Part shown: in pieces, positions 57,182 through 64,000 of the stretch
Layout of the letters: each line of letters begins with the position of its first letter
Position numbering within the stretch: the stretch's first letter is position 1
Assembly: GCF_000283655.1 (NCBI RefSeq)
Contig: NC_016585.1
Span: 881,501-945,500, forward strand
Direction of reading: 5' to 3'
DNA length: 64,000 bases
Source: Azospirillum lipoferum 4B
GTDB lineage: Bacteria > Pseudomonadota > Alphaproteobacteria > Azospirillales > Azospirillaceae
The notes under the pieces: model-generated
The model's database searches: none
Told to the model about the DNA's origin: nothing
What the model saw: only the letters and a program-made list of their open reading frames with translations
Translations under genes and position numbers: made by a program

Positions 57182-58558
57182 ATGCTCAGCAATTCCCTGA
57201 TCGAACTCGACCGTGCCCATCTGGTGCATCCCGTCGCCTCCTACCGCGGCCATGAGAAGGCCGGCGTCCGGGTGATCGCCTCCGGCGCCGGTGCGACCAT
57301 CACCGACGCCGCCGGCCGCCGGCTGGTCGACGGCTTCGCCGGCCTGTGGTGCGTCAATGCCGGCTACGGGCAGCAGAGCCTCGTCGAGGCCGCCACCCGC
57401 CAGATGCAGGAACTGCCCTATGCCACCGGCTATTTCGGGCTTGGCAGCGAACCGGCGATCCGGCTGGCTGCGGCGCTCGCCGAGCGCGCCCCCGGCGACC
57501 TGAACCACGTCTTCTTCACCCTCGGCGGGTCGGACGCGGTGGACAGCACCATCCGCTTCATCCGCTATTACTGGCAGGCCAAGGGCCAGCCGCAGCGCGA
57601 CCAGTTCATTTCCATCGAGCAGGGCTATCACGGCTCCTCCACCGTCGGCGCCGGGCTGACCGCCCTGCCCGCCTTCCATGCCGGCTTCGGCGTGCCCTTC
57701 GACTGGCAGCACAAGATTCCGTCGCACTATGCCTACCGCAACCCGGTGGGCGACGATGCGGATGCGATCATCGCCGCCTCGCTGGCCGCCCTCGATGCCA
57801 AGATCGTCGAGATCGGCGGGCCGGAACGGGTCGCCGCCTTCTATGCCGAGCCGATCCAGGGATCGGGCGGCGTACTGGTGCCGCCGGACGGCTGGATGAA
57901 GGCGATGTGCGACCGCTGCCGCAGCCTCGGCATCCTGTTCATCGCCGACGAGGTCATCACCGGCTTCGGCCGCACCGGCCCGCTGTTCGCCTGCACCGAC
58001 GACGGCGTGGTCCCCGACCTGATGACCACCGCCAAGGGCCTGACCTCCGGCTATGTGCCGATGGGCGCGGTCTTCCTGTCCGACGCGGTTTATGCCACCA
58101 TCGCGGATGCCGCCGGCACCGCCGCGGTCGGCCATGGCTATACCTACTCCGCCCACCCCGTGAGTGCCGCAGTGGGATTGGAAGCGCTGCGTCTGTACGA
58201 GGACGGCCTGCTCGCCAACGGCGTGAAGGCCGGCGCGCGGCTGATGGCCGGGCTCCATGCGCTGCGCGACCATCCGCTGGTCGGCGACGTGCGCGGGCGC
58301 GGCATGCTGGCCGCCATCGAACTGGTGGTGGACAAGGAGCGCAAGACCCCGCTGCCCGCCGCCGCCGAACCGTCCAGGCGGATCTTCGACCGGGCCTGGG
58401 ACAACGGGCTGGTGATCCGCGCCTTCACGAACGGTGTCATGGGCTATGCCCCGCCGCTCTGCTGCACCGACGACGACATCGACGCGATCCTGGAGCGCAC
58501 GGCCCGCACGCTCGACCAGACGCTGGAGGACCCCGACGTCCGTCGGGCGATGCGATAG
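57182..58558 (+). CDS. Class III PLP-dependent omega-aminotransferase
   Basis: 458 aa from ATG 57182 (GGAGAGG upstream). Class III features are present: DGFAGLWCVNAGYG, FFTLGGSDAVDSTIRF, GYHGSSTVGAGLT, AFYAEPIQGSGGVLVPP, FIADEVITGFGRTG and the PLP lysine in TTAKGLTSGYVPMGA. The type is putrescine/beta-alanine/diaminopropionate-pyruvate-like. It should remove an amino group from a diamine or omega-amino acid, giving a semialdehyde for the aldehyde dehydrogenases. It sits between the GNAT and the second HAD gene. Confidence 0.88.
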   Translation: MLSNSLIELDRAHLVHPVASYRGHEKAGVRVIASGAGATITDAAGRRLVDGFAGLWCVNAGYGQQSLVEAATRQMQELPYATGYFGLGSEPAIRLAAALAERAPGDLNHVFFTLGGSDAVDSTIRFIRYYWQAKGQPQRDQFISIEQGYHGSSTVGAGLTALPAFHAGFGVPFDWQHKIPSHYAYRNPVGDDADAIIAASLAALDAKIVEIGGPERVAAFYAEPIQGSGGVLVPPDGWMKAMCDRCRSLGILFIADEVITGFGRTGPLFACTDDGVVPDLMTTAKGLTSGYVPMGAVFLSDAVYATIADAAGTAAVGHGYTYSAHPVSAAVGLEALRLYEDGLLANGVKAGARLMAGLHALRDHPLVGDVRGRGMLAAIELVVDKERKTPLPAAAEPSRRIFDRAWDNGLVIRAFTNGVMGYAPPLCCTDDDIDAILERTARTLDQTLEDPDVRRAMR

Positions 58559-58810
58559 ACGAAAAGCGGGGCACCCGCGGAAGAATCCGTGAATACCCTC
58601 GTATCCAGCATTTTCTGCTGTCCGGCACCGATGATTCGGAGACCCGCGTCAAGCCCATGGACCACACTGGAAGGGAAGAAGACCGGATCTCCGAACCATC
58701 TGCAAAGGAGCCAGCTCCAGCGACACCCCGGCGGACGATGCTGCCGGACCTGAAAACGCCCCGCCGGATCGAAACGGCACCCATGCGGTTCTTGATGAGG
58801 AGTTGGTGCG

Positions 58811-59542
58811 TTGCCCGAAACTCTGCTGAACTTCAAATATCTGACCTTCGATGTCGTCGGCACCCTGATCGACTTCGAAGCCGGCATCAAGAACTGCCTG
58901 GCCGAGATCGCGGCCGAGGCAGGAACAACCGTCGACGGCGAGGAGGCGCTGGCCCTCTACCGCGATGCGCGATACGCCCCGAATGTCGGCCTGTTTCCCG
59001 ACGATCTGGTGCGCGTCTATTCGGTCATCGCGCCGAAGCTGGGCCTTCCCGCAGGCGCGCAGTACGGTGAGCGCCTGCGGGATTCGGCGGCGTCCTGGGC
59101 CGGCTTCCCCGACAGCAGGGACGCCCTGGCGCGTCTGGCCAAGCGGTTCAAGCTGATCGCGATGACCAACGCGCGGCGCTGGGCCTTCACCCATTTCTCC
59201 CGCGAGCTGGGCGAGCCCTTCTTTGCCGGCTTCACCGCCGACGACACCGGCGTGGAAAAGCCCGACCCGGCCTTCTTCCAGCAGGTGTTCGCGTTCGTCG
59301 AGCGCGACGGCGGCAGCAAGGACGACATCCTGCACGTCGCCCAGAGCCAGTATCACGACATCGGTGTTTCCCGGCGCCTCGGCATGACGAATTGCTGGAT
59401 CCAGCGGCGGCACGCCCAGAAGGGCTATGGCGGGACCATCGAACCGGCCGAGTTCACCGAACCGGATTTTCATTTCCGCTCGATGGCGGAACTGGCCGAT
59501 GCCGTCGACGCCGCAGCAGAGGCATCGACGACCTCCGCGTAA
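58811..59542 (+). CDS. HAD-superfamily hydrolase, haloacid-dehalogenase type II-like (copy 2)
   Basis: 243 aa from TTG 58811, with GAGGAG 8 bases upstream; no better in-frame start is seen. The nucleophile motif is YLTFDVVGTLIDF, motif II IAMTNARRWAF, Lys in GVEKPDPAFF, motif III HVAQSQYHDIGVSRRLG. It is a paralogue of the gene at 55274, with the catalytic Asp kept. It lies 252 bases after the aminotransferase; that gap has no recognisable gene. It directly precedes the ABC transporter operon. Substrate unknown. Confidence 0.82.
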   Translation: MPETLLNFKYLTFDVVGTLIDFEAGIKNCLAEIAAEAGTTVDGEEALALYRDARYAPNVGLFPDDLVRVYSVIAPKLGLPAGAQYGERLRDSAASWAGFPDSRDALARLAKRFKLIAMTNARRWAFTHFSRELGEPFFAGFTADDTGVEKPDPAFFQQVFAFVERDGGSKDDILHVAQSQYHDIGVSRRLGMTNCWIQRRHAQKGYGGTIEPAEFTEPDFHFRSMAELADAVDAAAEASTTSA

Positions 59543-59605
59543 CCGGACGAAACCGGAGCGCGCCAAAACAAGAAACGAACGACACACGAACAGAGCGAGG
59601 CTAGC

Positions 59606-61213
59606 ATGACGAAAATTCCCGATAGCTGGAACCGGACCGACGACGGCATGGTCGAAAACGCCATCCGGCGCGGGGCCAACCGCCGCGATCTGATGAAAAT
59701 GCTCCTGGCGGGCGGGGCATCCCTCGGTGCCGCCGAATTCCTCCTGGGCCGCGCCCACGCCGCGGTTGCGGACGAACCGGTGAAGGGCGGCGCGCTCAGG
59801 GCCGCCGGCTGGTCGTCGTCCACCGCCGACACCCTCGATCCGGCGAAGGCGTCGCTGTCCACCGACTATGTCCGGTGCTGCTCCTTCTACAACCGCCTGA
59901 CTTTTCTCGACAAGGCCGGCATCCCGAAGATGGAGCTGGCCAAATCCATCGACACCGACGACGCCAAGACCTGGACAATCAAGCTGCGCACCGGCGTGAC
60001 CTTCCACGACGGCAAGTCGCTGACCGCCGACGACGTGGTGTTCTCGCTGAAGCGCCACCTCGATCCGGCCGTCGGGTCCAAGGTCGCGAAGATCGCCGCC
60101 CAGATGACGGACATCAAGGCGGTGGACAAGAGCACCGTCGCGATCACGCTGGCCGGCCCGAACGCCGACCTGCCGACCATCCTGTCCATGCATCACTTCA
60201 TGATCGTGGCCGACGGCACCACCGACTTCTCCAAGGGCAACGGCACCGGCCCCTTCATCTGCAAGAGCTTCGAGCCGGGCGTGCGTTCGGTCGGCGTGCG
60301 CAACCCGAATTACTGGAAGGGCGGTCCGCATGTGGACTCCTTCGAGTTCTTCGCGATCGGCGACGACAATGCCCGCGTCAACGCGCTGCTGTCCGGCGAC
60401 ATCCATCTGGCCGCGGCGATCAACCCGCGCTCCACGCGGCTCGTTGACGGGCAGAAGGGCTTCTCCCTGTCCAAGTCAACGTCCGGCAACTACACCAACC
60501 TGAACATCCGCCTGGATATGGAGCCGGGCAGCCGCAAGGATTTCGTCGACGGGATGAAGTATCTCGTCAACCGCGAACAGATCGTCAAATCCGCCCTGCG
60601 CGGCTTCGGCGAGGTCGGCAACGACCAGCCGGTGTCCCCGTCCAGCGCCTTCCACAATGCCGCGCTGAAGCCTAAGCCCTTCGACCCGGAACGGGCGAAA
60701 TCCCTGTTCAAGAAGGCGGGCCTGTTGGGGCAGTCCGTCCCGGTGATCACGTCGGATGCCGCCTCGTCCGCCATCGACATGGCCATGGTGGTCCAGGCCG
60801 CCGGCGCCGAGATCGGCATGAAGCTCGACGTCCAGCGCGTCCCGTCCGACGGGTACTGGAGCAATTACTGGCTGAAGGCTCCGATCCATTTCGGCAACAT
60901 CAACCCGCGCCCGACGCCGGACATCCTGTTCTCCCTGCTCTACGCCTCCGAAGCGCCGTGGAACGAGAGCAGATACAAGTCCGAGAAGTTCGACAAGATG
61001 ATGCTCGAAGCGCGCGCCACGCTCGCCTGGCCCAAGCGCAAGGAACTGTACGATCAGATGCAGGTGATGATCGCCGAGGAAGCCGGCACCATCATCCCGG
61101 CCTACATCTCCAACGTGGACGCCATCACCGACAAGCTGAAGGGCCTCCAACCGAACCCGCTCGGCGGCATGATGGGCTACGCCTTCGCCGAATACGTCTG
61201 GCTGGCTGGCTGA
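59606..61213 (+). CDS. ABC transporter substrate-binding protein, dipeptide/opine (SBP_bac_5) family
   Basis: 535 aa. The N-terminus has a twin-arginine-like signal (NRRDLMKMLLAGGASLGAAEF then a hydrophobic stretch ending AHA around residue 52), so export is likely by Tat. The mature part matches DppA/OppA: LDPAKASLSTDYVRCCSFYNRL, WTIKLRTGVTFHDGKSLTADDVVFSLKRH in part, GTGPFICKSFEPG and NPNYWKGGPHVDSFEF. It binds the transported compound in the periplasm. Together with the permeases and ATPase it forms an importer for the cluster's substrate, possibly an opine or peptide-like amine. Confidence 0.9.
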   Translation: MTKIPDSWNRTDDGMVENAIRRGANRRDLMKMLLAGGASLGAAEFLLGRAHAAVADEPVKGGALRAAGWSSSTADTLDPAKASLSTDYVRCCSFYNRLTFLDKAGIPKMELAKSIDTDDAKTWTIKLRTGVTFHDGKSLTADDVVFSLKRHLDPAVGSKVAKIAAQMTDIKAVDKSTVAITLAGPNADLPTILSMHHFMIVADGTTDFSKGNGTGPFICKSFEPGVRSVGVRNPNYWKGGPHVDSFEFFAIGDDNARVNALLSGDIHLAAAINPRSTRLVDGQKGFSLSKSTSGNYTNLNIRLDMEPGSRKDFVDGMKYLVNREQIVKSALRGFGEVGNDQPVSPSSAFHNAALKPKPFDPERAKSLFKKAGLLGQSVPVITSDAASSAIDMAMVVQAAGAEIGMKLDVQRVPSDGYWSNYWLKAPIHFGNINPRPTPDILFSLLYASEAPWNESRYKSEKFDKMMLEARATLAWPKRKELYDQMQVMIAEEAGTIIPAYISNVDAITDKLKGLQPNPLGGMMGYAFAEYVWLAG

Positions 61214-61225
61214 TACAGCGGATCG

Positions 61226-61258
61226 ACGGGGCGGTCCGGACCAAGGCCCGGCCGCCCC
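61226..61258 (+). terminator. Hairpin between substrate-binding protein and permease genes
   Basis: CGGGGCGG (61226-61233) pairs with CCGCCCCG (61251-61258), with inner CCGG/CCGG pairing. It lies in the 105-base gap inside the operon. Such hairpins often protect the upstream message and lower permease expression, rather than fully terminate. Confidence 0.45.
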
Positions 61259-61318
61259 GCCCCTCGTCGCCCCTTCGGGCAACCCCTCCGGGGGCGCCTC
61301 ACCTCGCGGAGGCCAGGC

Positions 61319-62269
61319 ATGAAATCACGCGTTCCCTCCCTCATCCTTGGTCGGCTGCTCATCGCATTGGTCACGCTGGCGATCGTGTCCTTCGCCGTGT
61401 TCTTCGCCACCACCATGCTGCCCGGCGACACGGCGATGATCCTGCTCGGGCAGTCGGCAACGCCGGAAGCGGTCGCCGGCCTGCGCGCGGCCATGCATCT
61501 CGACGACCCCGCCCTGCTGCGTTTCCTCTACTGGATCGCCGGGCTGTTCCAGGGCGATCTCGGCACCTCCTATGCCAACCAGATGCCGGTGACCACGCTG
61601 ATCGCCGACCGGCTGGCCAACACGCTCAAGCTGGCGGGGCTGACGACGCTCGTGACGGTTCCCCTGGCGTTGACGCTCGGCATCACCGCCGCCATGTGGC
61701 GGGGCACGCTCTATGACCGCATCGTCACCATCGCCACCATCGGCATCATCTCCGTCCCCGAATTCGTGCTGGCGACCCTCGCCGTGCTGGTGTTCGCCGT
61801 CTACCTGAAATGGCTGCCGGCCCTGTCCTTCACCTATCAGGTCGACAGCTTCGCCGGTCTGTTCCGGGCCTACGCAATGCCGGTCATCACCCTGACCTTC
61901 GGGGTATCGGCGCAGATGATCCGCATGAGCCGGGCGGCGGTGATCGAGACGCTGAACACGTCCTATGTCGAGATGGCGCTGCTGAAAGGGGCGTCGCGGC
62001 CCCGGATGGTGCTGCGCCACGCCCTGCCCAACGCGCTCGGCCCGATCGCCAACGCGGTGGCGCTGTCACTGTCCTATCTGGTGGGCGGCGTCATCATCGT
62101 CGAGACGATCTTCAATTATCCGGGCATCGCCAAGCTGATGGTGGACGGGGTGTCCACCCGCGACCTGCCGCTGATCCAGTCCTGCGCGATGATCTTCTGC
62201 TTCGGGTATCTGCTCCTGATCACCACCGCCGACATCGTCGCCATCCTGTCGAACCCGAGGCTCCGATGA
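61319..62269 (+). CDS. Dipeptide/opine ABC transporter permease, DppB-like
   Basis: 316 aa with GGAGG 7 bases before ATG 61319. A membrane protein with about six segments; the first (LLIALVTLAIVSFAVFFATTMLPGDTA in part) is typical of DppB. Other features are RAAMHLDDPALLRFLYW, GDLGTSYANQMPVTTLIADRLANTLKLAG (61555-61641), and the EAA loop VEMALLKGASRPRMVLRHALPNALGPIA (61966-62049). Forms the channel with the next gene, whose start overlaps its stop (ATGA). Confidence 0.92.
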   Translation: MKSRVPSLILGRLLIALVTLAIVSFAVFFATTMLPGDTAMILLGQSATPEAVAGLRAAMHLDDPALLRFLYWIAGLFQGDLGTSYANQMPVTTLIADRLANTLKLAGLTTLVTVPLALTLGITAAMWRGTLYDRIVTIATIGIISVPEFVLATLAVLVFAVYLKWLPALSFTYQVDSFAGLFRAYAMPVITLTFGVSAQMIRMSRAAVIETLNTSYVEMALLKGASRPRMVLRHALPNALGPIANAVALSLSYLVGGVIIVETIFNYPGIAKLMVDGVSTRDLPLIQSCAMIFCFGYLLLITTADIVAILSNPRLR

Positions 62270-63120
62270 AGACACACTCCCCCACCGGCATCCTCGCGGC
62301 ACGGTCGGGCTACCGGGTCAATCCGGTCGGCCTTGTCAGCTTCTTCGTGGTCCTGTTCTGGGCGCTGGTCGCCCTGTTCGCCCCCTACATCGCCCCCCAT
62401 TCGGTCGGGGAGATGGTCGACCTGGATTATTTCGGCCCCATGCGGCCCGGCCTGTGGCTCGGGTCGGATTATCTCGGGCGCGACATGCTCTCCCGCGTCA
62501 TCTTCGGCGCCCGCTACACCGTCGGCATCTCGCTGGCGGCGGTGTCCATCGCCTGCTTCACCGGCGTCGTGCTGGGCATGACCTCCGCGGTGCTGCGCGG
62601 GCCGGTGGACATGGTGGTCAGCCGCCTGCTCGACGCGCTCAATTCCATTCCCAGCAAGCTGTTCGGCCTGATGGTGGTGGCGGCGGTCGGGTCGTCCATC
62701 CCCGTGCTGATCCTGACCCTGTCGATCATCTACATCCCCGGCGCCTACCGTTTCAGCCGGGCGATGGCGGTGAACATCGACACGATGGATTTCATCATGG
62801 TCGCCCGCATCCGCGGGGAAAAGCTGCCCTACCTGATCGGATCTGAGATCCTGCCCAACATCATCGGCCCGGTGCTGGCCGACCTTGGTCTGCGCTTCGT
62901 CTTCATCGTCCTGCTGCTGTCGGGCCTGTCCTTCCTGGGTCTGGGTGTTCAGCCGCCCTACGCCGACTGGGGGGCGCTGGTGCGCGAGAACATCGGCGGC
63001 CTGCCCTTCGCCGCCCCGGCGGTGATCGTGCCGTCGCTGGCCATCGCCAGCCTGACCGTCAGCGTCAACCTGCTGATCGACAATCTTCCGCAGAAGATCC
63101 GGGACCGGAGTGCCTCCTGA
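62266..63120 (+). CDS. Dipeptide/opine ABC transporter permease, DppC-like
   Basis: 284 aa from ATG 62266. Typical DppC traits: N-terminal membrane segment LVSFFVVLFWALVALFAPYIAPHS, then LGSDYLGRDMLSRVIFGARYTVGISLAAV, and the EAA loop IMVARIRGEKLPYLIGSEILPNIIGPVLADLGLRF (62794-62899). The final SFLGLGVQPPYADWGALVRENIGG is diagnostic. The stop overlaps the next gene's ATG (TGATG). Confidence 0.92.
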   Translation: MKTHSPTGILAARSGYRVNPVGLVSFFVVLFWALVALFAPYIAPHSVGEMVDLDYFGPMRPGLWLGSDYLGRDMLSRVIFGARYTVGISLAAVSIACFTGVVLGMTSAVLRGPVDMVVSRLLDALNSIPSKLFGLMVVAAVGSSIPVLILTLSIIYIPGAYRFSRAMAVNIDTMDFIMVARIRGEKLPYLIGSEILPNIIGPVLADLGLRFVFIVLLLSGLSFLGLGVQPPYADWGALVRENIGGLPFAAPAVIVPSLAIASLTVSVNLLIDNLPQKIRDRSAS

Positions 63121-64000
63121 TGACGAACCTCGTCCAAATCCGCAATCTGACGGTCGAGGCCACCACCGATTCCGGCCGCTGGATCCAGATCCTCAAGGGC
63201 ATCACCCTGGACGTCGCCGCCGGCGAAACCGTCGCCTTCATCGGCGAAAGCGGGTCCGGCAAGACCACCGCCGCCATGGCGCTGCTGGGCTACGCCCGTC
63301 CGGGCTGCCGGATTTCGGGCGGCTCGGTGCGGGTCGACGGCCATGACATGGTAACCCTGTCGGAGAAGGAACGGGCCGCGCTGCGCGGCACGGTCGTTGC
63401 CTATGTGCCGCAGAGTGCCGCCGCCGCCTTCAACCCGGCGGCGACCATCATGGATCAGGTCATCGAGGTGACGAAGATCCACCGCCTGATGCCGCCGGAC
63501 GAGGCCCGCCGCCGGGCCGTCGACCTGTTCCGCGCGCTGTCGCTGCCCGATCCCGACGGCATCGGCGACCGCTACCCGCATCAGGTGTCGGGCGGGCAGC
63601 TGCAGCGGCTGGCGGCGGCGATGGCGCTGATCGGCGATCCCAAGGTGGTGATCTTCGACGAGCCGACCACCGCGCTCGACGTCACCACCCAGGTCGAGGT
63701 GCTGCGCGCCTTCAAGGCGGTGACCGCCAAGCGCCGGATCGCCTGTGTCTATGTCTCCCACGACCTCGCCGTGGTCGCGCAGATCGCCGACCACATCATG
63801 GTGCTGCGGCACGGCGAGGTGCAGGAGATCGGAAGCGTCGACGACATCCTGACGCGCCCGAAGCACCCCTACACGAAGGAGTTGCTGCACGCCTTCCACC
63901 CGGATACCGGCGGGCGGGTTGCGGCGGCGGAGGCCTTCGCCAACACTGCCGCCCCGCTGCTGGAGATCAACACGCTGAGCGCCGGCTACGGCCCGCCGCA
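63120..64000 (+). CDS. Dipeptide/opine ABC transporter ATPase, DppD-type, probably fused to a second ATPase (3' truncated)
   Basis: The frame opens at ATG 63120 and is still open at the window end (293 complete codons). The first ATPase has Walker A GESGSGKTT, Q-loop VPQSAAAAFNP, signature VSGGQLQRLAAAMAL, Walker B VVIFDEPTTALD and H-loop YVSHDLAVVAQ, then the peptide-transporter tail RPKHPYTKELLHAF. After that, LLEINTLSAGYGPP looks like the start of a second ATP-binding module, as in fused DppD-DppF proteins. It powers import by the preceding three proteins. The rest lies outside the window. Confidence 0.88.
   Translation, partial: MTNLVQIRNLTVEATTDSGRWIQILKGITLDVAAGETVAFIGESGSGKTTAAMALLGYARPGCRISGGSVRVDGHDMVTLSEKERAALRGTVVAYVPQSAAAAFNPAATIMDQVIEVTKIHRLMPPDEARRRAVDLFRALSLPDPDGIGDRYPHQVSGGQLQRLAAAMALIGDPKVVIFDEPTTALDVTTQVEVLRAFKAVTAKRRIACVYVSHDLAVVAQIADHIMVLRHGEVQEIGSVDDILTRPKHPYTKELLHAFHPDTGGRVAAAEAFANTAAPLLEINTLSAGYGPP

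Noticed and set aside
53954..58558. Complete Puu putrescine pathway
   Set aside because: An FAD oxidase, aldehyde dehydrogenases, GabD and an omega-aminotransferase are here, but there is no gamma-glutamylputrescine synthetase (PuuA) or hydrolase (PuuD).

Overview
The window is high-GC, densely packed DNA with about 59 protein genes and no rRNA, tRNA, CRISPR array or insertion sequence that I can see. The gene families (glycine-betaine/dimethylglycine catabolism, a complete bacterial tetrahydromethanopterin (H4MPT) formaldehyde pathway, HWE/HisKA_2 sensor kinase, phasin-like and DUF2382 stress proteins, many ABC and FAD-dependent amine catabolism genes) point to an alphaproteobacterium. An Azospirillum-like member of the Rhodospirillales is my best guess from gene content alone, not a proven assignment.

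Region 1 (1-8065): the end of dgcA, then dgcB, etfA and etfB (oxidative demethylation of dimethylglycine), a 23-codon ORF coupled to a ProV/ProW glycine-betaine ABC transporter, and a GNAT acetyltransferase. Region 2 (8069-30301): an H4MPT/methylofuran island. pabB leads into it. A leftward block carries mptG, mtdB, an ATP-grasp gene, mch, a RimK-like ATP-grasp gene, a CitG-like gene and fae. A second leftward block carries mfnD, a TIGR03123-type gene and a Gre factor. A rightward HisA/HisF-like gene lies between them. Divergent from mptG is fhcBADC. A GbdR-like AraC regulator follows, then folB, mfnE, a DmrB-like flavoprotein, a dihydropteroate-synthase-like gene, a DUF447 gene and mfnB. Together these should make the C1 carriers and oxidise formaldehyde to formate. 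The N-demethylation genes beside them are a natural formaldehyde source, and the regulator resembles the one that controls betaine/dimethylglycine use in Pseudomonas.

Region 3 (30572-36069): a transglutaminase-like protein, three small overlapping genes (two DUF2188-like), two DUF2382 proteins, a phasin-like protein, and a HisKA_2/HWE kinase whose LOV-like PAS domain has lost the photoactive cysteine. This looks like a general-stress/envelope cassette. Region 4 (36384-44968): an NCS2 permease, a bidirectional terminator-like palindrome, and a leftward operon for ATP-dependent hydantoinase/oxoprolinase (HyuA, HyuB) plus a [2Fe-2S] subunit and an FAD/BFD subunit of a HcnAB/octopine-oxidase-type dehydrogenase. 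The matching DAO-type subunit is transcribed divergently across a promoter region with two related dyads. A pathway that opens an (N-methyl)lactam ring and oxidises the product is a reasonable hypothesis, and it would again yield formaldehyde.

Region 5 (45001-64000): a DMT exporter, a tandem-GNAT protein, argE-like, ghrA-like, cupin, two aldehyde dehydrogenases, a tartrate/D-malate-type dehydrogenase, an FAD amine oxidase, a HAD hydrolase, a second tandem-GNAT paralogue, an omega-aminotransferase, a second HAD hydrolase, and a dipeptide/opine-type ABC transporter that runs off the right edge in an apparently fused double-ATPase gene. This reads as one catabolic system for an amine, opine or acylated amino acid whose substrate I cannot name. 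A cloverleaf-like palindromic repeat sits in its middle.
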